This document shows, in pieces, positions 44,862-54,175 of a stretch of 64,000 bases of DNA. A program made the position numbers and the translations under genes. The notes under the pieces are model-generated. The model searched no databases. It was not told the origin of the DNA and saw nothing but the letters and a program-made list of their open reading frames with translations. The stretch comes from Sutcliffiella rhizosphaerae (GTDB lineage Bacteria; Bacillota; Bacilli; Bacillales; Bacillaceae_I): positions 41,953 through 105,952 of the forward strand of contig NZ_CAKJTJ010000012.1 of NCBI RefSeq assembly GCF_917563925.1. Direction: 5' to 3'. Numbering within the stretch: position 1 is the stretch's first letter; the number at the start of each line of letters is the position of its first letter.

Positions 44862-44893
44862 CCCGATTCACAAAAACTATTCATCAAAAACAT

Positions 44894-44946
44894 AAAGGCT
44901 ACTCTATACACGTGGATTAATCTCCATGTTTTTTAGAGTAGCCTTC
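44894..44946 (-). terminator. Large nested stem-loop after yojO
   Basis: AAGGCTACTCTA pairs with AGAGTAGCCTT around an inner hairpin (ACGTGGA/TCCATGT). The T-rich stretch after it on the minus strand supports termination of yojO. Confidence 0.65.
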
Positions 44947-44955
44947 CAACATTGT

Positions 44956-46869
44956 TTATAAACTTTTTAATAGTAATTTTTTCAGTAGTGGAAATAATAC
45001 ATCTGGTAATTCTTCTATTTGTGGGACTAGTATGCTGTACTTTCCATACATATTTTGAATGGTTTTGACTTGACCCTCTTCAATTTCCCCATTTGCCAAA
45101 AAGACGTTTATTACTTCCAAACCGTTCTTACGAGCCTCCATGACGGCTTGATGGGTATCAACTATACCATTCTTTTCGTAATCCATTGCAGCAGGTTCCC
45201 CATCAGAGAATACTAGAAGAAACTTTTGCTTTTCTCTTCTTTGTACTAATCGCTTCGTCATATGCCGGATCGCGTACCCATCTCGGTTGTCTTCTTCTGG
45301 CTCTAGTTGTAAAATCTCTGGCCCTGAAGTTTGTTTAAGACTGGATGAAAAATCGATTACTGATTTAAAATAATTTGGTTGGCTAGTTTTAGTCGCATCG
45401 TTTGTATCTTCCCAAAACCCAACCACTTCATGGGGGACTCTCACCGATTTTAATGCTTCATGAAATAAGGTAATCCCATATTTGGTCTGGTTCATTTTAT
45501 CAAACATCGAGGCAGAACAATCCACTAACAAAGAAAAAGCGGCATCTATTTCGATAGATGGATTATCTTTTTTATAAAATACCCTGGGATTATCATCGGT
45601 AAAAAATGGTATCAATCTTTTACTCAATCTTCCAAAGGGCAGATCATTCCTCGGCAGGATCTTTTTATGTTCCAGTGTCTTTTGTATAAGTTGTTTGAGC
45701 CTTTTTTGATAAACTAATACTAATTGCTTAAACTCTTCATACGTTACTCGATCATCAGAAGTAATGGGATCTGGTTTAAGAAAAATTGGATATGCATACT
45801 TGTTCTCTTTCCCAAACTCCGCTCCATTTCCTCCATCTTTTTTGGATTCATTTATATTGGTTAGTATCTCCCGTTTTGAGTAATCAGTACGATTCGTTTG
45901 CTGACTATGACCTTGAACAAATCCCATCGCCTGGTCGCCATCTTCTCCTTCTCTTACCCCTTCCCCCATTAAATCCATCTTTGTCCCTGATTCCATATCA
46001 AATTGTAAAAAGCTCTTACTGTTACTCTCTGATTCTCGATGCCATGTTGGTAGCTTATCTTCGTGAATATCCTCATCTTCTGTCTCTTTACGTTTGACAT
46101 CTTCATTTTTTAAAGCACTTTTTCGTTTCATTTCATCAAACGTATTAGGTTCCTCCACACGATTGGAGAAATCAGCGAAGAAGAAATAAGTATTTAGTAA
46201 ATCTTTTTCCAATAATTCTTCAAGGACCTCCATAATGTTCAATGTTATTTTCGTCACTTTCTCCGTACTTAGTGCTTGATAACATTTGGATGCCTCATCC
46301 CTTATAAATGGTAAAGCAAGATCTATTTCTTTTGTTAGATTTGGTATTTCTTCAAGGGGATTATCCGTTGTTAAGAGAAGGTAAAGTAAATTGTATAGAC
46401 CATCTGTTAGAATATTTCTCTCTACATTCACCGTCAACTGACTACGAAAATATTTCCGATACTCTACTCTCCGTACAAGAAAAGTATTTTTAGTCCCCGG
46501 ACGCTCACGTTTACATATTTCTTCTAGTCGCAAATCCTCCAAAAGCATAAATAGCTGTTTAGCAAAGCTTTTTAAAGAAGAATGCTTTATCTTTTTTATA
46601 AAATCCTCTACCATTCGGTAATCAGTGTGATGGATTGAGCCGATGCTACGTAAATAAACATCACTTTTCATTCCTTGAAATTTCTCAACAGAAGGGTGAT
46701 TATCCCAAAAAAGACTTAGGAACACTTTATTCAAAAAGGGATCATAATAAGATTTAAACGCATATTCAACCTCCAAATCACCCTTTTTGGCTAAAGAAAC
46801 TACTAAGTCAGAGAGCTGCATGTAAAGGAAAGAATCTATCTTTTTATCGTTAAAAACTATAGGTCTCAC
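44956..46869 (-). CDS. yojO: VWA-domain protein YojO-like
   Basis: A 637-residue cytoplasmic protein. The first 240 residues are helical, a charged, low-complexity section follows (about 245-370), and the C-terminal part is a von Willebrand A domain with the MIDAS motif DCSAS near 456 and FSDGEPAAMDYE near 555. It corresponds in size and layout to B. subtilis YojO. Such CobT-like VWA proteins work with MoxR-type AAA ATPases as a two-part chaperone or metal-insertion machine. The partner, yojN, lies 11 bases upstream. The start is GTG with GAGG nine bases before it. Confidence 0.88.
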   Translation of the reverse strand: MRPIVFNDKKIDSFLYMQLSDLVVSLAKKGDLEVEYAFKSYYDPFLNKVFLSLFWDNHPSVEKFQGMKSDVYLRSIGSIHHTDYRMVEDFIKKIKHSSLKSFAKQLFMLLEDLRLEEICKRERPGTKNTFLVRRVEYRKYFRSQLTVNVERNILTDGLYNLLYLLLTTDNPLEEIPNLTKEIDLALPFIRDEASKCYQALSTEKVTKITLNIMEVLEELLEKDLLNTYFFFADFSNRVEEPNTFDEMKRKSALKNEDVKRKETEDEDIHEDKLPTWHRESESNSKSFLQFDMESGTKMDLMGEGVREGEDGDQAMGFVQGHSQQTNRTDYSKREILTNINESKKDGGNGAEFGKENKYAYPIFLKPDPITSDDRVTYEEFKQLVLVYQKRLKQLIQKTLEHKKILPRNDLPFGRLSKRLIPFFTDDNPRVFYKKDNPSIEIDAAFSLLVDCSASMFDKMNQTKYGITLFHEALKSVRVPHEVVGFWEDTNDATKTSQPNYFKSVIDFSSSLKQTSGPEILQLEPEEDNRDGYAIRHMTKRLVQRREKQKFLLVFSDGEPAAMDYEKNGIVDTHQAVMEARKNGLEVINVFLANGEIEEGQVKTIQNMYGKYSILVPQIEELPDVLFPLLKKLLLKSL

Positions 46870-46880
46870 GTTCCATCGCC

Positions 46881-47759
46881 TCAGTCAAATAAAGTTTGTG
46901 CAACATTAAGAATTGCTGCCTTTTCTCGATCATCTTCAAGTTTTTCGACAATTCCCCGTTGAATGGCACGTAATGGTGGTAAAAATAAACTAAGATCACA
47001 AGTGTCTATTAAGGCACGAACAGATGCCGCTTCCTCGGAAAGATTTCCTGCTTGTACAAGTGCTATCAAGTCTGCAGATAGAGTCACATAATTCTTGAGG
47101 AGTTTCTCATCTGTTAGTTGAGATTGTTCTTTTAAGACATTAAATAATACATCTCCTTGAACATACGGTACATCTATTACTACAAATCGATTTTTTAATG
47201 CTTCGTTAAGTGGAACCGTTCCCACGTACCCTTCGTTTATAGCTGCAATTACCCCAAAACCTTTCTTTGCTTGCACTACTTCGCCAGTAAACGGATTAGT
47301 AATGGTTTTCCGATAGTCAAGTACACCGTTCAAAATAGGTAACGTTTCCGGCTTAGCCATATTAATTTCATCAATATATAAAAGATGTCCTTTTTTCATT
47401 GCTTGAATTACTGGACCAGGAACGAATTCTATCGTTGCCTTTCCGTCTTTATTGTCTATCGTTTTGAATCCTAGCAATGCCTCAGCATCTAAATCTATGG
47501 AGCAATTGATACTATGCATCGGTTGACAAAAAATAGATGAAAGAGTTTCAGCTAATTTAGTCTTCCCTGATCCGGTTGGGCCTTTCAAAAGAACATTTTT
47601 CTCTAATGCTAGGCTAATAATACTGTCATATAAAGTACTTTCGTCAATCGCTGTGTATCCTGGTTTCCCAATTAATTGTTGAGATTCTGTATCCTTTTCT
47701 ATCTCATTTATCTTTGTCTGTATCGATTTTGGCAATTGATCTAATGTGAACAAAATCAT
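46881..47759 (-). CDS. yojN: MoxR-type AAA+ ATPase YojN-like
   Basis: A 292-residue AAA+ ATPase of the MoxR/CbbQ group. It has Walker A GPTGSGKT (60-67), Walker B LLYIDEIN near 126-133, the GAF-like beta-hairpin insert after it, and the sensor region [15 protein letters not shown] near 193. CbbQ-CbbO-like pairs remodel or activate a client enzyme; the client here is not known. It is co-transcribed with the VWA gene, the same order as in B. subtilis. Confidence 0.9.
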   Translation of the reverse strand: MILFTLDQLPKSIQTKINEIEKDTESQQLIGKPGYTAIDESTLYDSIISLALEKNVLLKGPTGSGKTKLAETLSSIFCQPMHSINCSIDLDAEALLGFKTIDNKDGKATIEFVPGPVIQAMKKGHLLYIDEINMAKPETLPILNGVLDYRKTITNPFTGEVVQAKKGFGVIAAINEGYVGTVPLNEALKNRFVVIDVPYVQGDVLFNVLKEQSQLTDEKLLKNYVTLSADLIALVQAGNLSEEAASVRALIDTCDLSLFLPPLRAIQRGIVEKLEDDREKAAILNVAQTLFD

Positions 47760-47804
47760 TTCTCCTTTGCAGTTAACATGTATTTCTAGTATACCATTTT
47801 ATTG

Positions 47805-47842
47805 AAAAAAGCTGCTGACAGTGAGTGTCAGCAGCTTTTTCA
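47805..47842. terminator. Bidirectional terminator between ykoY and yojN
   Basis: AAGCTGCTGACA at 47809-47820 pairs perfectly with TGTCAGCAGCTT at 47826-47837, with A and T tracts on both sides. It ends the ykoY transcript on the minus strand. Confidence 0.9.
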
Positions 47843-47880
47843 TTATAACAGTAATCGTAGGTAACTTGAAGTAAATGGTG

Positions 47881-48663
47881 TTATTTTATACTATCCACTT
47901 CTTTTACATTTTTCTTTTTACCTGAGACAAACCAGGAAACAACTGCGATACCAATTAACACTATCCAGAATAATGCTTTGAATAAAGAACTATGTGGGAT
48001 GTGATATGGAATTACTCCAACATTCGGATGTGCCAATGTGTACATAGCAAGTTTAAAACCTACCCAACCTACTATCAAGAAGGCTGCGGTTTCTAGGCTT
48101 GGGCGTTCTTTAAGTAATTTTACAAATACAGTTGCTGCAAATCGCATGATGACTACACCAATAAAACCACCAAGGAAAATGACGATAAATTGCCCTCCAT
48201 CAATCCCACCTATTTTAGGCAAGTCGGTTTGAGGTAATGTCATCGCTAATGCAAAGGCAGCCAGGATAGAGTCGACTGCAAAAGCAATATCGGCAATCTC
48301 CACTTTAAGTACCGTCATCCAGAAACCAGATTGTTTTTTTGGTTTATCAACTGCAGCGGCATGTTCTACTTTGGCGACAGCATATTTTCTCCATAAATGA
48401 TTTAAGGCAATAAACAATAGGTATGCTGCCCCGAGAGCCTGGACTTGCCATATAGAGACAAGAAAGGAAATAGCAAATAAAGATCCTATACGGAATACGA
48501 GGGCTCCTGCTAACCCATAAAAGAGTGCTTTTTTTCTTGCTTCTTCTGGGAGATGTTTGACCATAATTGCAAGGACAAGTGCATTATCTGCAGCCAAAAT
48601 ACCTTCTAATGCAATTAGAACAAGCAGTACCCAGCCATACTCTAGTAATAATGATAATTCCAT
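47881..48663 (-). CDS. ykoY: TerC-family manganese exporter (YkoY/MeeY-like)
   Basis: A 260-residue integral membrane protein with about seven segments and the TerC signatures: the acidic residue in LEGILAADNALVLAIMV (18-34) and a second Asp in ADIAFAVDSILAAFA near 127-141, which form the presumed metal path. Bacillus YkoY (MeeY) and YceF (MeeF) export Mn2+ and help metallate secreted proteins. The yybP-ykoY riboswitch, two terminator-like hairpins and a strong promoter directly upstream make the manganese assignment firm. AAAAGGAGAG lies 8 bases before the ATG. Confidence 0.92.
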   Translation of the reverse strand: MELSLLLEYGWVLLVLIALEGILAADNALVLAIMVKHLPEEARKKALFYGLAGALVFRIGSLFAISFLVSIWQVQALGAAYLLFIALNHLWRKYAVAKVEHAAAVDKPKKQSGFWMTVLKVEIADIAFAVDSILAAFALAMTLPQTDLPKIGGIDGGQFIVIFLGGFIGVVIMRFAATVFVKLLKERPSLETAAFLIVGWVGFKLAMYTLAHPNVGVIPYHIPHSSLFKALFWIVLIGIAVVSWFVSGKKKNVKEVDSIK

Positions 48664-48688
48664 GGTTTTCTCTCCTTTTTACATAAAC

Positions 48689-48720
48689 AAAGCCTCTACC
48701 CTGGCAGCGGTAAAGGCTTT
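48689..48720 (-). terminator. Second terminator-like hairpin in the ykoY leader
   Basis: AAAGCCTTTACC pairs with GGGTAGAGGCTTT with one mismatch around CGCTGCC. The following T run is broken (TTTGTTTATG), so it is weaker than the upstream one. It lies between the riboswitch terminator and the ribosome site. Confidence 0.55.
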
Positions 48721-48727
48721 TTCAAAC

Positions 48728-48773
48728 ATAAAAAGACCTTCACCTAGAACTGTCCAGTTTAGGCAAAGGTCTT
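48728..48773 (-). terminator. Riboswitch-controlled intrinsic terminator of ykoY
   Basis: AAGACCTTTGCCTA pairs with TAGGTGAAGGTCTT and is followed by TTTTT. Its 5' arm includes the CCTTTG strand of riboswitch helix P1, so Mn2+-bound aptamer and terminator are mutually exclusive, the expected ON-switch design. Confidence 0.85.
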
Positions 48774-48863
48774 GCTAACAACGTTCACGTTGCCAATAAA
48801 GCCGGAGACTGATAATCAGTCACGTCATGACGGCAATATTGTTCTCATAGCTACTCCCCTTTG
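48764..48863 (-). ncRNA. yybP-ykoY manganese riboswitch
   Basis: On the minus strand the leader shows the family consensus: CAAAGGGGAGTAGC at the 5' side (48863-48850), a variable arm (about 48840-48800) and AACGTT...GCAAGACCTTTG at the 3' side. P1 is CAAAGG with CCTTTG. Mn2+ binding at the junction of the two loops stabilises P1 and prevents the overlapping terminator, switching on the exporter. The first base, the conserved GGGGAGUAGC and GCAAGACC strings, and the TerC gene downstream agree fully with the known class. Confidence 0.93.
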
Positions 48864-48898
48864 AAATGGGCTTGAGTATGTAGTTTTAATATATTCCT

Positions 48899-48927
48899 AT
48901 TCTAGTAGCTTTAAAGTGATGTGTCAA
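48899..48927 (-). promoter_or_regulatory. Sigma-A promoter of the ykoY leader
   Basis: On the minus strand TTGACA (48927-48922) and TAGAAT (48904-48899) are 17 bases apart, which is near consensus. The transcript would start about 48892, just before the riboswitch. Confidence 0.85.
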
Positions 48928-49034
48928 GCGTCATTAATACAAGATTTTCAAATATTTTTATTTCTACCCTCTAAATATAATTTTGTGATATAATCCTTAG
49001 CATTATCATATTATTTGAAGGTTGAGGCACTGTC

Positions 49035-50399
49035 ATGTATCAGGTATTTAGTTACAAAGAAAGATTTAAGCTTTTTATTAACATTGTTTTTCCCGTTCTT
49101 TTAACGCAGCTTGCGCTATTCTCCATGAGCCTTTTTGATATTATGATGACCGGGAATGTAGGTGCAAGCGATTTAGCAGGAGTAGCAATTGGGGCTGGAT
49201 TATGGGTGCCAGTTTATACTGGATTAAGTGGGATATTACTCTCTATAACACCAATCGTTGCTCAATTAGTTGGAGGAAAGAAAACTGAGAATGTCTCCTA
49301 TACCATCACACAAGGGATCTATGTTTCGATTGTCATGAGTTTATTAGTCATGATACTTGGGGCAATTGCTTTGAACCCAATTTTAGGAGCAATGAACTTG
49401 GAACCAGAAGTAAAGCATGTTGCTTATTACTATTTGGTTACACTTGGAATTGGGATCGTCCCTCTTTTTGCTTATACGGTTATTAGGTGTTTCATTGATG
49501 CTTTAGGACACACAAGAACATCCATGATTATTACCTTAATGTCGCTACCGATTAATGTTATTCTTAACTATTTATTAATCTTCGGTAAATTTGGATTCCC
49601 AGCTTTAGGTGGTATTGGAGCAGGTATTGCCTCTGCTTTGACCTACTGGTTAATAATGATTATCTCTTTAGTAATCGTTACGAAAAAAAGTCCATTTAAT
49701 AATTACCATTTGTTCAAAAAGTTTCATCCTATCTCATTTTCAAAATGGAAGGAAATTTTGCTTATTGGAGTTCCTATTGGACTCTCTATATTTTTTGAAA
49801 CAAGCATTTTTTCGGCTGTCACACTATTGATGAGTTCTTTCAATACAGTAACAATTGCGGCACATCAGGTGGCGCTCAACTTTGCTTCCCTTTTGTATAT
49901 GATTCCGTTGAGTATATCAATGGCATTAACAATTCTTGTAGGTTATGAAGTCGGAGCTAAACGAATTAAAGATGCCAAACAGTATGCGGTGTTAGGAATT
50001 GTCTGTGCTGTGTTTTTATCATCTGTTTGTGCAGTGCTTCTTTATTTTTTCCGTCCAGAAGTGGCATTTTTATATACAAAAGAGCCCGAAGTTATTTCTT
50101 TAACAACAGCCTTTTTATTATACGCTATTTTCTTCCAACTATCAGATGCGATTGCAGCTCCTATCCAAGGGGCACTGCGAGGATATAAAGATGTAAATGT
50201 TACCTTTATTCTTGCTTTCGTGTCATATTGGATAATTGGCTTACCTATAGGCTATATCCTTGCTAATTATACACATTTTGGAGCATTTGGTTATTGGATA
50301 GGATTAATTTGTGGATTGGCAGCTGGAGCAATTGGGCTCGCATGGAGGCTCCTTATATTACAAAATAAATTTATGAATAGCAAAAGTTACAACGTTTAA
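49035..50399 (+). CDS. MATE-family multidrug efflux protein
   Basis: A 454-residue transporter with 12 membrane segments in two six-helix halves, beginning with the NorM-like pattern NIVFPVLLTQLALFSMSLFDIMMTG (in two parts) and carrying VGASDLAGVAIG near 43. Members expel cationic drugs in exchange for Na+ or H+. In B. subtilis the relative YojI lies near yojN-yojO, as here, so it may be that orthologue. A GAGG seven bases before the ATG serves as ribosome site. It is divergent from the ykoY leader. Confidence 0.87.
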   Translation: MYQVFSYKERFKLFINIVFPVLLTQLALFSMSLFDIMMTGNVGASDLAGVAIGAGLWVPVYTGLSGILLSITPIVAQLVGGKKTENVSYTITQGIYVSIVMSLLVMILGAIALNPILGAMNLEPEVKHVAYYYLVTLGIGIVPLFAYTVIRCFIDALGHTRTSMIITLMSLPINVILNYLLIFGKFGFPALGGIGAGIASALTYWLIMIISLVIVTKKSPFNNYHLFKKFHPISFSKWKEILLIGVPIGLSIFFETSIFSAVTLLMSSFNTVTIAAHQVALNFASLLYMIPLSISMALTILVGYEVGAKRIKDAKQYAVLGIVCAVFLSSVCAVLLYFFRPEVAFLYTKEPEVISLTTAFLLYAIFFQLSDAIAAPIQGALRGYKDVNVTFILAFVSYWIIGLPIGYILANYTHFGAFGYWIGLICGLAAGAIGLAWRLLILQNKFMNSKSYNV

Positions 50400-50493
50400 T
50401 TTCTAAGTATTCTTATAGGAATGTTTAAAGGGTATATGTAGGATAATGTCGAAATTAGTCATAAAATTCATTTGTTATTAAGGGGTAAAAACA

Positions 50494-50871
50494 ATGAACC
50501 ATTATGATTACGAGAAAGCAGTTGCTTCATTTAATTATTATCGACAAGAACTTTATATGCTCTTATGCTTACTCGAACAATATGACAGAGCTGATCTATT
50601 AGCAAAGAAAAATTCATATCTACAGCTCATTGCCCATTTTAAAGCATTAAAGGAAGAGTTAAAAAAAGAAATAAAAATCTTGATTCAATATGATGCTAAT
50701 ATGTTGGTTTGTGATTTTCTCTTACCATCTTTATCAGTTGTTTTCATTTATTTACAGGATATTGGAGTTAACCGAATAAATCCGAATAGCATAAATAAGG
50801 TAATTCAACATGTAAAAAGAGCATACCTTTTTATGGAACAGCACCATCAAAAATTAATGGAAGCAAAGTAA
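50494..50871 (+). CDS. Hypothetical 125-residue helical protein
   Basis: I do not recognise this protein. It is predicted to be soluble and all-helical, rich in Tyr, Leu, Lys and His, with one more hydrophobic stretch near 68-86 (LVCDFLLPSLSVVFIYLQD) that is too polar at the edges to be clearly a membrane segment. AAGGGGT lies seven bases before the ATG and a good terminator follows the stop directly, so it is probably real. It reads in the same direction as the MATE gene, 94 bases downstream. Confidence 0.7.
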   Translation: MNHYDYEKAVASFNYYRQELYMLLCLLEQYDRADLLAKKNSYLQLIAHFKALKEELKKEIKILIQYDANMLVCDFLLPSLSVVFIYLQDIGVNRINPNSINKVIQHVKRAYLFMEQHHQKLMEAK

Positions 50872-50899
50872 AAAAGACAGCACGAGTGGCTGTCTTTTT
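50871..50899 (+). terminator. Terminator between the 125-residue gene and the CAP gene
   Basis: AAAGACAGC pairs with GCTGTCTTT around CACGAGT-type loop bases and is followed by TTTTTG; A tracts on the other side let it also work for the minus strand. Confidence 0.82.
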
Positions 50900-50913
50900 G
50901 TCATTCTTTATTA

Positions 50914-51720
50914 TTATTTTCCGATGAACATTTGAGTCCAATAGTTACCTTGTTCTACGTGACCTACTCCAATATGAGTATAGTTTCCATTCATAATATT
51001 AGCACGGTGACCTTCAGAGTTCATCCAAGCATTTACAACTTCTTCAGGACTTCTTTGACCTTGTGCAATATTTTCACCTGCTGTGCGATAGTTAATTCCA
51101 TATTGCTTCATCATGTCAAACGGAGATCCGTAAGTTGGGCTATTATGAGAGAAGTATTTATTCTTCTGCATGTCTTTAGATTTCTCTTTTGCTACTTTGC
51201 TAAGCTCAGTGTCTAATTTAAGTGGTGATAATCCTTGTTTTGCTCGCTCTGCGTTTGTAAGTTCAACAACTTTCTTTTCAAACTCACTAACTTGACCTGC
51301 TGCCTGCTCATTTGCAGATTGCTTCGGTTGTTCTGTAGTTTGTTTTGGAGCTTGTTGTTGAGCTGGAGCTTCCTTTTTTGGTGCTGGTGCAGCAGCCTCT
51401 TGTTTAGGTTCTTGTTTAGGTGCTGGTGCGGCAGCTTTCTCCTCTGCTTTAGGTTGTGCTTTTTCTGCAGATGGAGCACCGTTCATTTGAATTTTCACAC
51501 CAAGTTTATTTTCTAAGTCTTTTATATAGCTATCCAAGAATGCTTTTGCATCGTCTTGGTTATTAAATACTTTTGCATTAAATGATGTGACATTAGATAA
51601 GTCACAAGTTGGTTTTGCTGGTGCGTTGGATTCTGCTTTTGCAGTTAATCCGAATGGTGCTGCTGTTAGTACAGCTGCAGTAGTAACAGCAGTAATTAAT
51701 GTTTTCTTATTGAATTTCAT
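50914..51720 (-). CDS. Secreted CAP-domain (SCP/YkwD-like) protein
   Basis: A 268-residue exported protein. A 30-residue signal peptide ends in LTAKAES; a short N-terminal domain follows; residues about 83-140 are low-complexity Ala/Pro/Gln/Lys (repeats of the type APAPKQEPKQEA), a probable wall-spanning linker; the C-terminal CAP domain (about 148-268) has FSHNSPTYGSPFDMM, GENIAQGQRSPEEVV and SEGHRANIMNGNYTHIG. CAP proteins in Bacillus are secreted, of unclear function, and often spore or wall associated. GGGGGA lies eight bases before the ATG. Confidence 0.88.
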   Translation of the reverse strand: MKFNKKTLITAVTTAAVLTAAPFGLTAKAESNAPAKPTCDLSNVTSFNAKVFNNQDDAKAFLDSYIKDLENKLGVKIQMNGAPSAEKAQPKAEEKAAAPAPKQEPKQEAAAPAPKKEAPAQQQAPKQTTEQPKQSANEQAAGQVSEFEKKVVELTNAERAKQGLSPLKLDTELSKVAKEKSKDMQKNKYFSHNSPTYGSPFDMMKQYGINYRTAGENIAQGQRSPEEVVNAWMNSEGHRANIMNGNYTHIGVGHVEQGNYWTQMFIGK

Positions 51721-52083
51721 AGGTGTATTTCCCCCTTGAAAGTTTTTGTGTTGCTCGTTGCTACACGAAAATCATAACACGAGTTTTATGTAATATTCCT
51801 GGAAAAATATTGAATTTACACCTTTCATAATTCAAAAAAATCCCAACTTTAGACCTACCAAGGGTTTTCTTTATTCATTTACAGATAGGATTTATGACTT
51901 TTTTACCATAATCAAGAAGCTCGTATAAATTATACTAAAAAAATAGTATTGACAGGTTTTTAAACCGCCTAAAATATTACAAAATCCACATTTTCCATTA
52001 CAAACATTTCACCTAAAAATCAATTATAAAGAAAAGCTCTTATACAATCACTTTACGTCATTGTAAAAGAGCTTTTTTGTTCT
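51721..52083. other. AT-rich 363-base gap with a small palindrome
   Basis: This gap between the CAP gene and hmgA holds the CAP gene leader and, near 52032-52078, the hmgA terminator. A perfect odd-length palindrome GTATAAATTATAC lies at 51923-51935. A TTGACA at 51949-51954 faces the plus strand but no plus gene follows. On the minus strand an extended -10 (TGTTATGAT, near 51775) could serve the CAP gene. I see no coding frame. Confidence 0.5.
52032..52078 (-). terminator. Terminator of the aromatic catabolic operon
   Basis: AAAAGCTCTT-A-TACAAT pairs with ATTGTAA-AAGAGCTTTT around ten bases. It lies just past the stop of hmgA, the last gene of the cluster. Confidence 0.85.
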
Positions 52084-53235
52084 TCATTTTTCTATCCATG
52101 TAAACATATAATTCTTATCTTCCACTTCCCGTGCTTTTTTCACTACTTTTAGAGGTCTGAACGTATCAATCATTACGGCAAGTTCTAACGTTTCTTTTTT
52201 ACCGATACTAGCTTCAGTCGTTCCAGGATGTGGACCGTGTGGAATACCTGAAGGATGAAGTGTAATGGACCCTTCTTTTATTCCTTTTCTACTCATAAAA
52301 TTTCCTGCTACATAATAAAGCAGTTCATCGCTGTTTACATTGCTATGATAATAAGGAGCCGGAATTGCTTCTGGATGATAATCATAAAGCCTTGGCACGA
52401 AGGAGCAAATGACAAAATTATGCCCTTCAAATGTTTGATGTACAGGGGGCGGCTGATGCACCCTTCCTGTTATCGGTTCGAAGTCCTCTATATTAAATAC
52501 CCACGGGTAAAGGTAACCATCCCACCCTACGACATCGAGTGGATGATGTCCAAGTATATGGGAATGTAAGTAACCTCTTGTTTTAGTAATTACTTCATAT
52601 TCACCTTTTTCATTAAAAGCCTCCAATGTTTCAGGTCCTCTAAAGTCACGTTCACAAAATGGACTATGTTCAAGCATTTGACCGTATTCATTTCGGTATC
52701 TTCTAGGAGTAGTTAATTGGCTAAATGATTCCACAAAAAGCATTTTTGTTTCATCTGTTGGAATAACCCGATATATCGTTCCAATAGGGATCGTTATGTA
52801 ATCTCCCTGCCTATACGTAATGGTTCCAAACATTGTCTCCACTTTACCAGAACCGTAATGAATAAATAGAAGTTCATCTCCATCCCCATTACGGTAGTAA
52901 TTGTTCATGGATTCTGTAACAAGTGCTGTTCCAATTAATAAGTCGTCATTTCCAAGAAGGTATTCCCTGGCATCCAGTGCGTTTCCTTTTACGTCTATTG
53001 AGGTTGTTAGAAGATGCCGGTGATTCAATGCACCTTGCTCTTCGTATTCTGGTAAGTAGCTTCCAATCACTTCCGATTTTACCACTTCAGTTGGAAGGTA
53101 GTAATGATATAGGATGGACTGTGTTCCGGAGAAACCTTTTGTACCCATTACTTGCTCTCGAAATAAGGTACCATCTTCTTTTTTAAACATTGTATGACGT
53201 TTATGAGGAATGCGCCCCATTTGTCGATAATACAT
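52084..53235 (-). CDS. hmgA: Homogentisate 1,2-dioxygenase
   Basis: Opens the aromatic ring of homogentisate to maleylacetoacetate using O2 and Fe(II). The 383-residue protein is the short Bacillus form. Iron and substrate residues appear in order: HQTFEGHNFVICSFVPR near 274-290, YHSNVNSDELLYY near 306-318 (His and Glu ligands), and SGIPHGPHPG near 345-354 (third His). It starts 10 bases after the FAH gene. No maleylacetoacetate isomerase gene is present between them; maleylacetoacetate may isomerise spontaneously with thiols or the enzyme may be encoded elsewhere. Confidence 0.93.
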   Translation of the reverse strand: MYYRQMGRIPHKRHTMFKKEDGTLFREQVMGTKGFSGTQSILYHYYLPTEVVKSEVIGSYLPEYEEQGALNHRHLLTTSIDVKGNALDAREYLLGNDDLLIGTALVTESMNNYYRNGDGDELLFIHYGSGKVETMFGTITYRQGDYITIPIGTIYRVIPTDETKMLFVESFSQLTTPRRYRNEYGQMLEHSPFCERDFRGPETLEAFNEKGEYEVITKTRGYLHSHILGHHPLDVVGWDGYLYPWVFNIEDFEPITGRVHQPPPVHQTFEGHNFVICSFVPRLYDYHPEAIPAPYYHSNVNSDELLYYVAGNFMSRKGIKEGSITLHPSGIPHGPHPGTTEASIGKKETLELAVMIDTFRPLKVVKKAREVEDKNYMFTWIEK

Positions 53236-53245
53236 GGTATCCCCC

Positions 53246-54157
53246 CTATTTAATTGTGTTTGTAATTTTTCCTAACCCATTAATGGCCAACTCCACTTCA
53301 TCCCCTGACTGGAGCCAGCGATGTACATCAGTGCCAAGCTCTAAGATGCATCCTGTTCCGACAGTTCCCGATCCTATAACCTCTCCTGGATATAAAGTAA
53401 CTCCTGTTGAAGCATGTTCAATCATTTTTTCAAAAGAGTAATAAATAGATTCAAAATTTCCTTCAGACAATTGTCTTCCATTTACTTTGGCAGTCATTAT
53501 TAAGTTATAACCAGATTCTGTTTTGAATTTCTCTAATTCATCCTTCGTTACAATATATGGTCCAAGTGTGGTTGCAAAATCTTTTCCTTTTGACGGTCCT
53601 AACCCGACCTTCATTTCTTTTGCTTGTAGATCTCTTGCACTCCAATCATTCATGATGCAATATCCAAAAATATATTTATGCGCATCTTCTGATTTTATAT
53701 CTTTCCCTTCTTTTCCAATAATGCATGCAATCTCCAGTTCAAAATCAAGCCATTCACAATTTGGTGGTGCTTCGATTGATTCTCCAGTCCCTTTTACAGC
53801 AAGGTGATTCGTAAAATAAAATACGGGAATCTCATACCATTCTGGAACTATATCTAACCCTCTACGGCCTCTTGAGGTTTTTACATGTTCCTCGAATGCA
53901 TAGAAGTCCCTAATACTTATAGGTCTAGGTAATGGGGCAAGAAGGGTGACAGCCTCCCTCTGATAGACACCAATGGTTGGATTCTTTTTTATTAGTGCAT
54001 TAGTTTTTGTTTGATATTTGTCGTATTCCTCAATAATTGCTAACAAACTAGTGGGCAAAAGTCCTTCTGATGCCTCAAATAAATCGATTATACAGTCATC
54101 ATTTAACAATCCTGCACGAATCTCTCCCGACTTCTTTTTAAATGTGACATACTTCAT
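53246..54157 (-). CDS. Fumarylacetoacetase / FAH-family hydrolase
   Basis: Hydrolyses fumarylacetoacetate to fumarate and acetoacetate, the last step of tyrosine breakdown. The 303 residues carry the FAH-family metal set: E-x-E in WLDFELEIACIIG near 137-149 and the Asp of NDWSARDLQ near 170-178, with the lysine/glycine segment LGPSKGKDFATTLGP. It lies between the flavin reductase and hmgA genes with gaps of 18 and 10 bases. The FAH family also includes 2-keto-pent-4-enoate hydratases and decarboxylases; operon position decides the role. Confidence 0.88.
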   Translation of the reverse strand: MKYVTFKKKSGEIRAGLLNDDCIIDLFEASEGLLPTSLLAIIEEYDKYQTKTNALIKKNPTIGVYQREAVTLLAPLPRPISIRDFYAFEEHVKTSRGRRGLDIVPEWYEIPVFYFTNHLAVKGTGESIEAPPNCEWLDFELEIACIIGKEGKDIKSEDAHKYIFGYCIMNDWSARDLQAKEMKVGLGPSKGKDFATTLGPYIVTKDELEKFKTESGYNLIMTAKVNGRQLSEGNFESIYYSFEKMIEHASTGVTLYPGEVIGSGTVGTGCILELGTDVHRWLQSGDEVELAINGLGKITNTIK

Positions 54158-54175
54158 TGTTTATCCCCGCATTCC

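Noticed and set aside
51213..51516. Frames on both strands opposite or out of phase with the CAP-protein gene
   Set aside because: They arise from the low-complexity Ala/Pro/Gln/Lys linker read in other frames (Leu/Gln- or Cys/Leu/Phe-rich products) and have no start signals.
52084..53245. A missing maleylacetoacetate isomerase as evidence of a broken pathway
   Set aside because: Gram-positive homogentisate clusters may lack this gene at the locus, and the isomerisation can be thiol-catalysed, so absence here is not evidence of loss.
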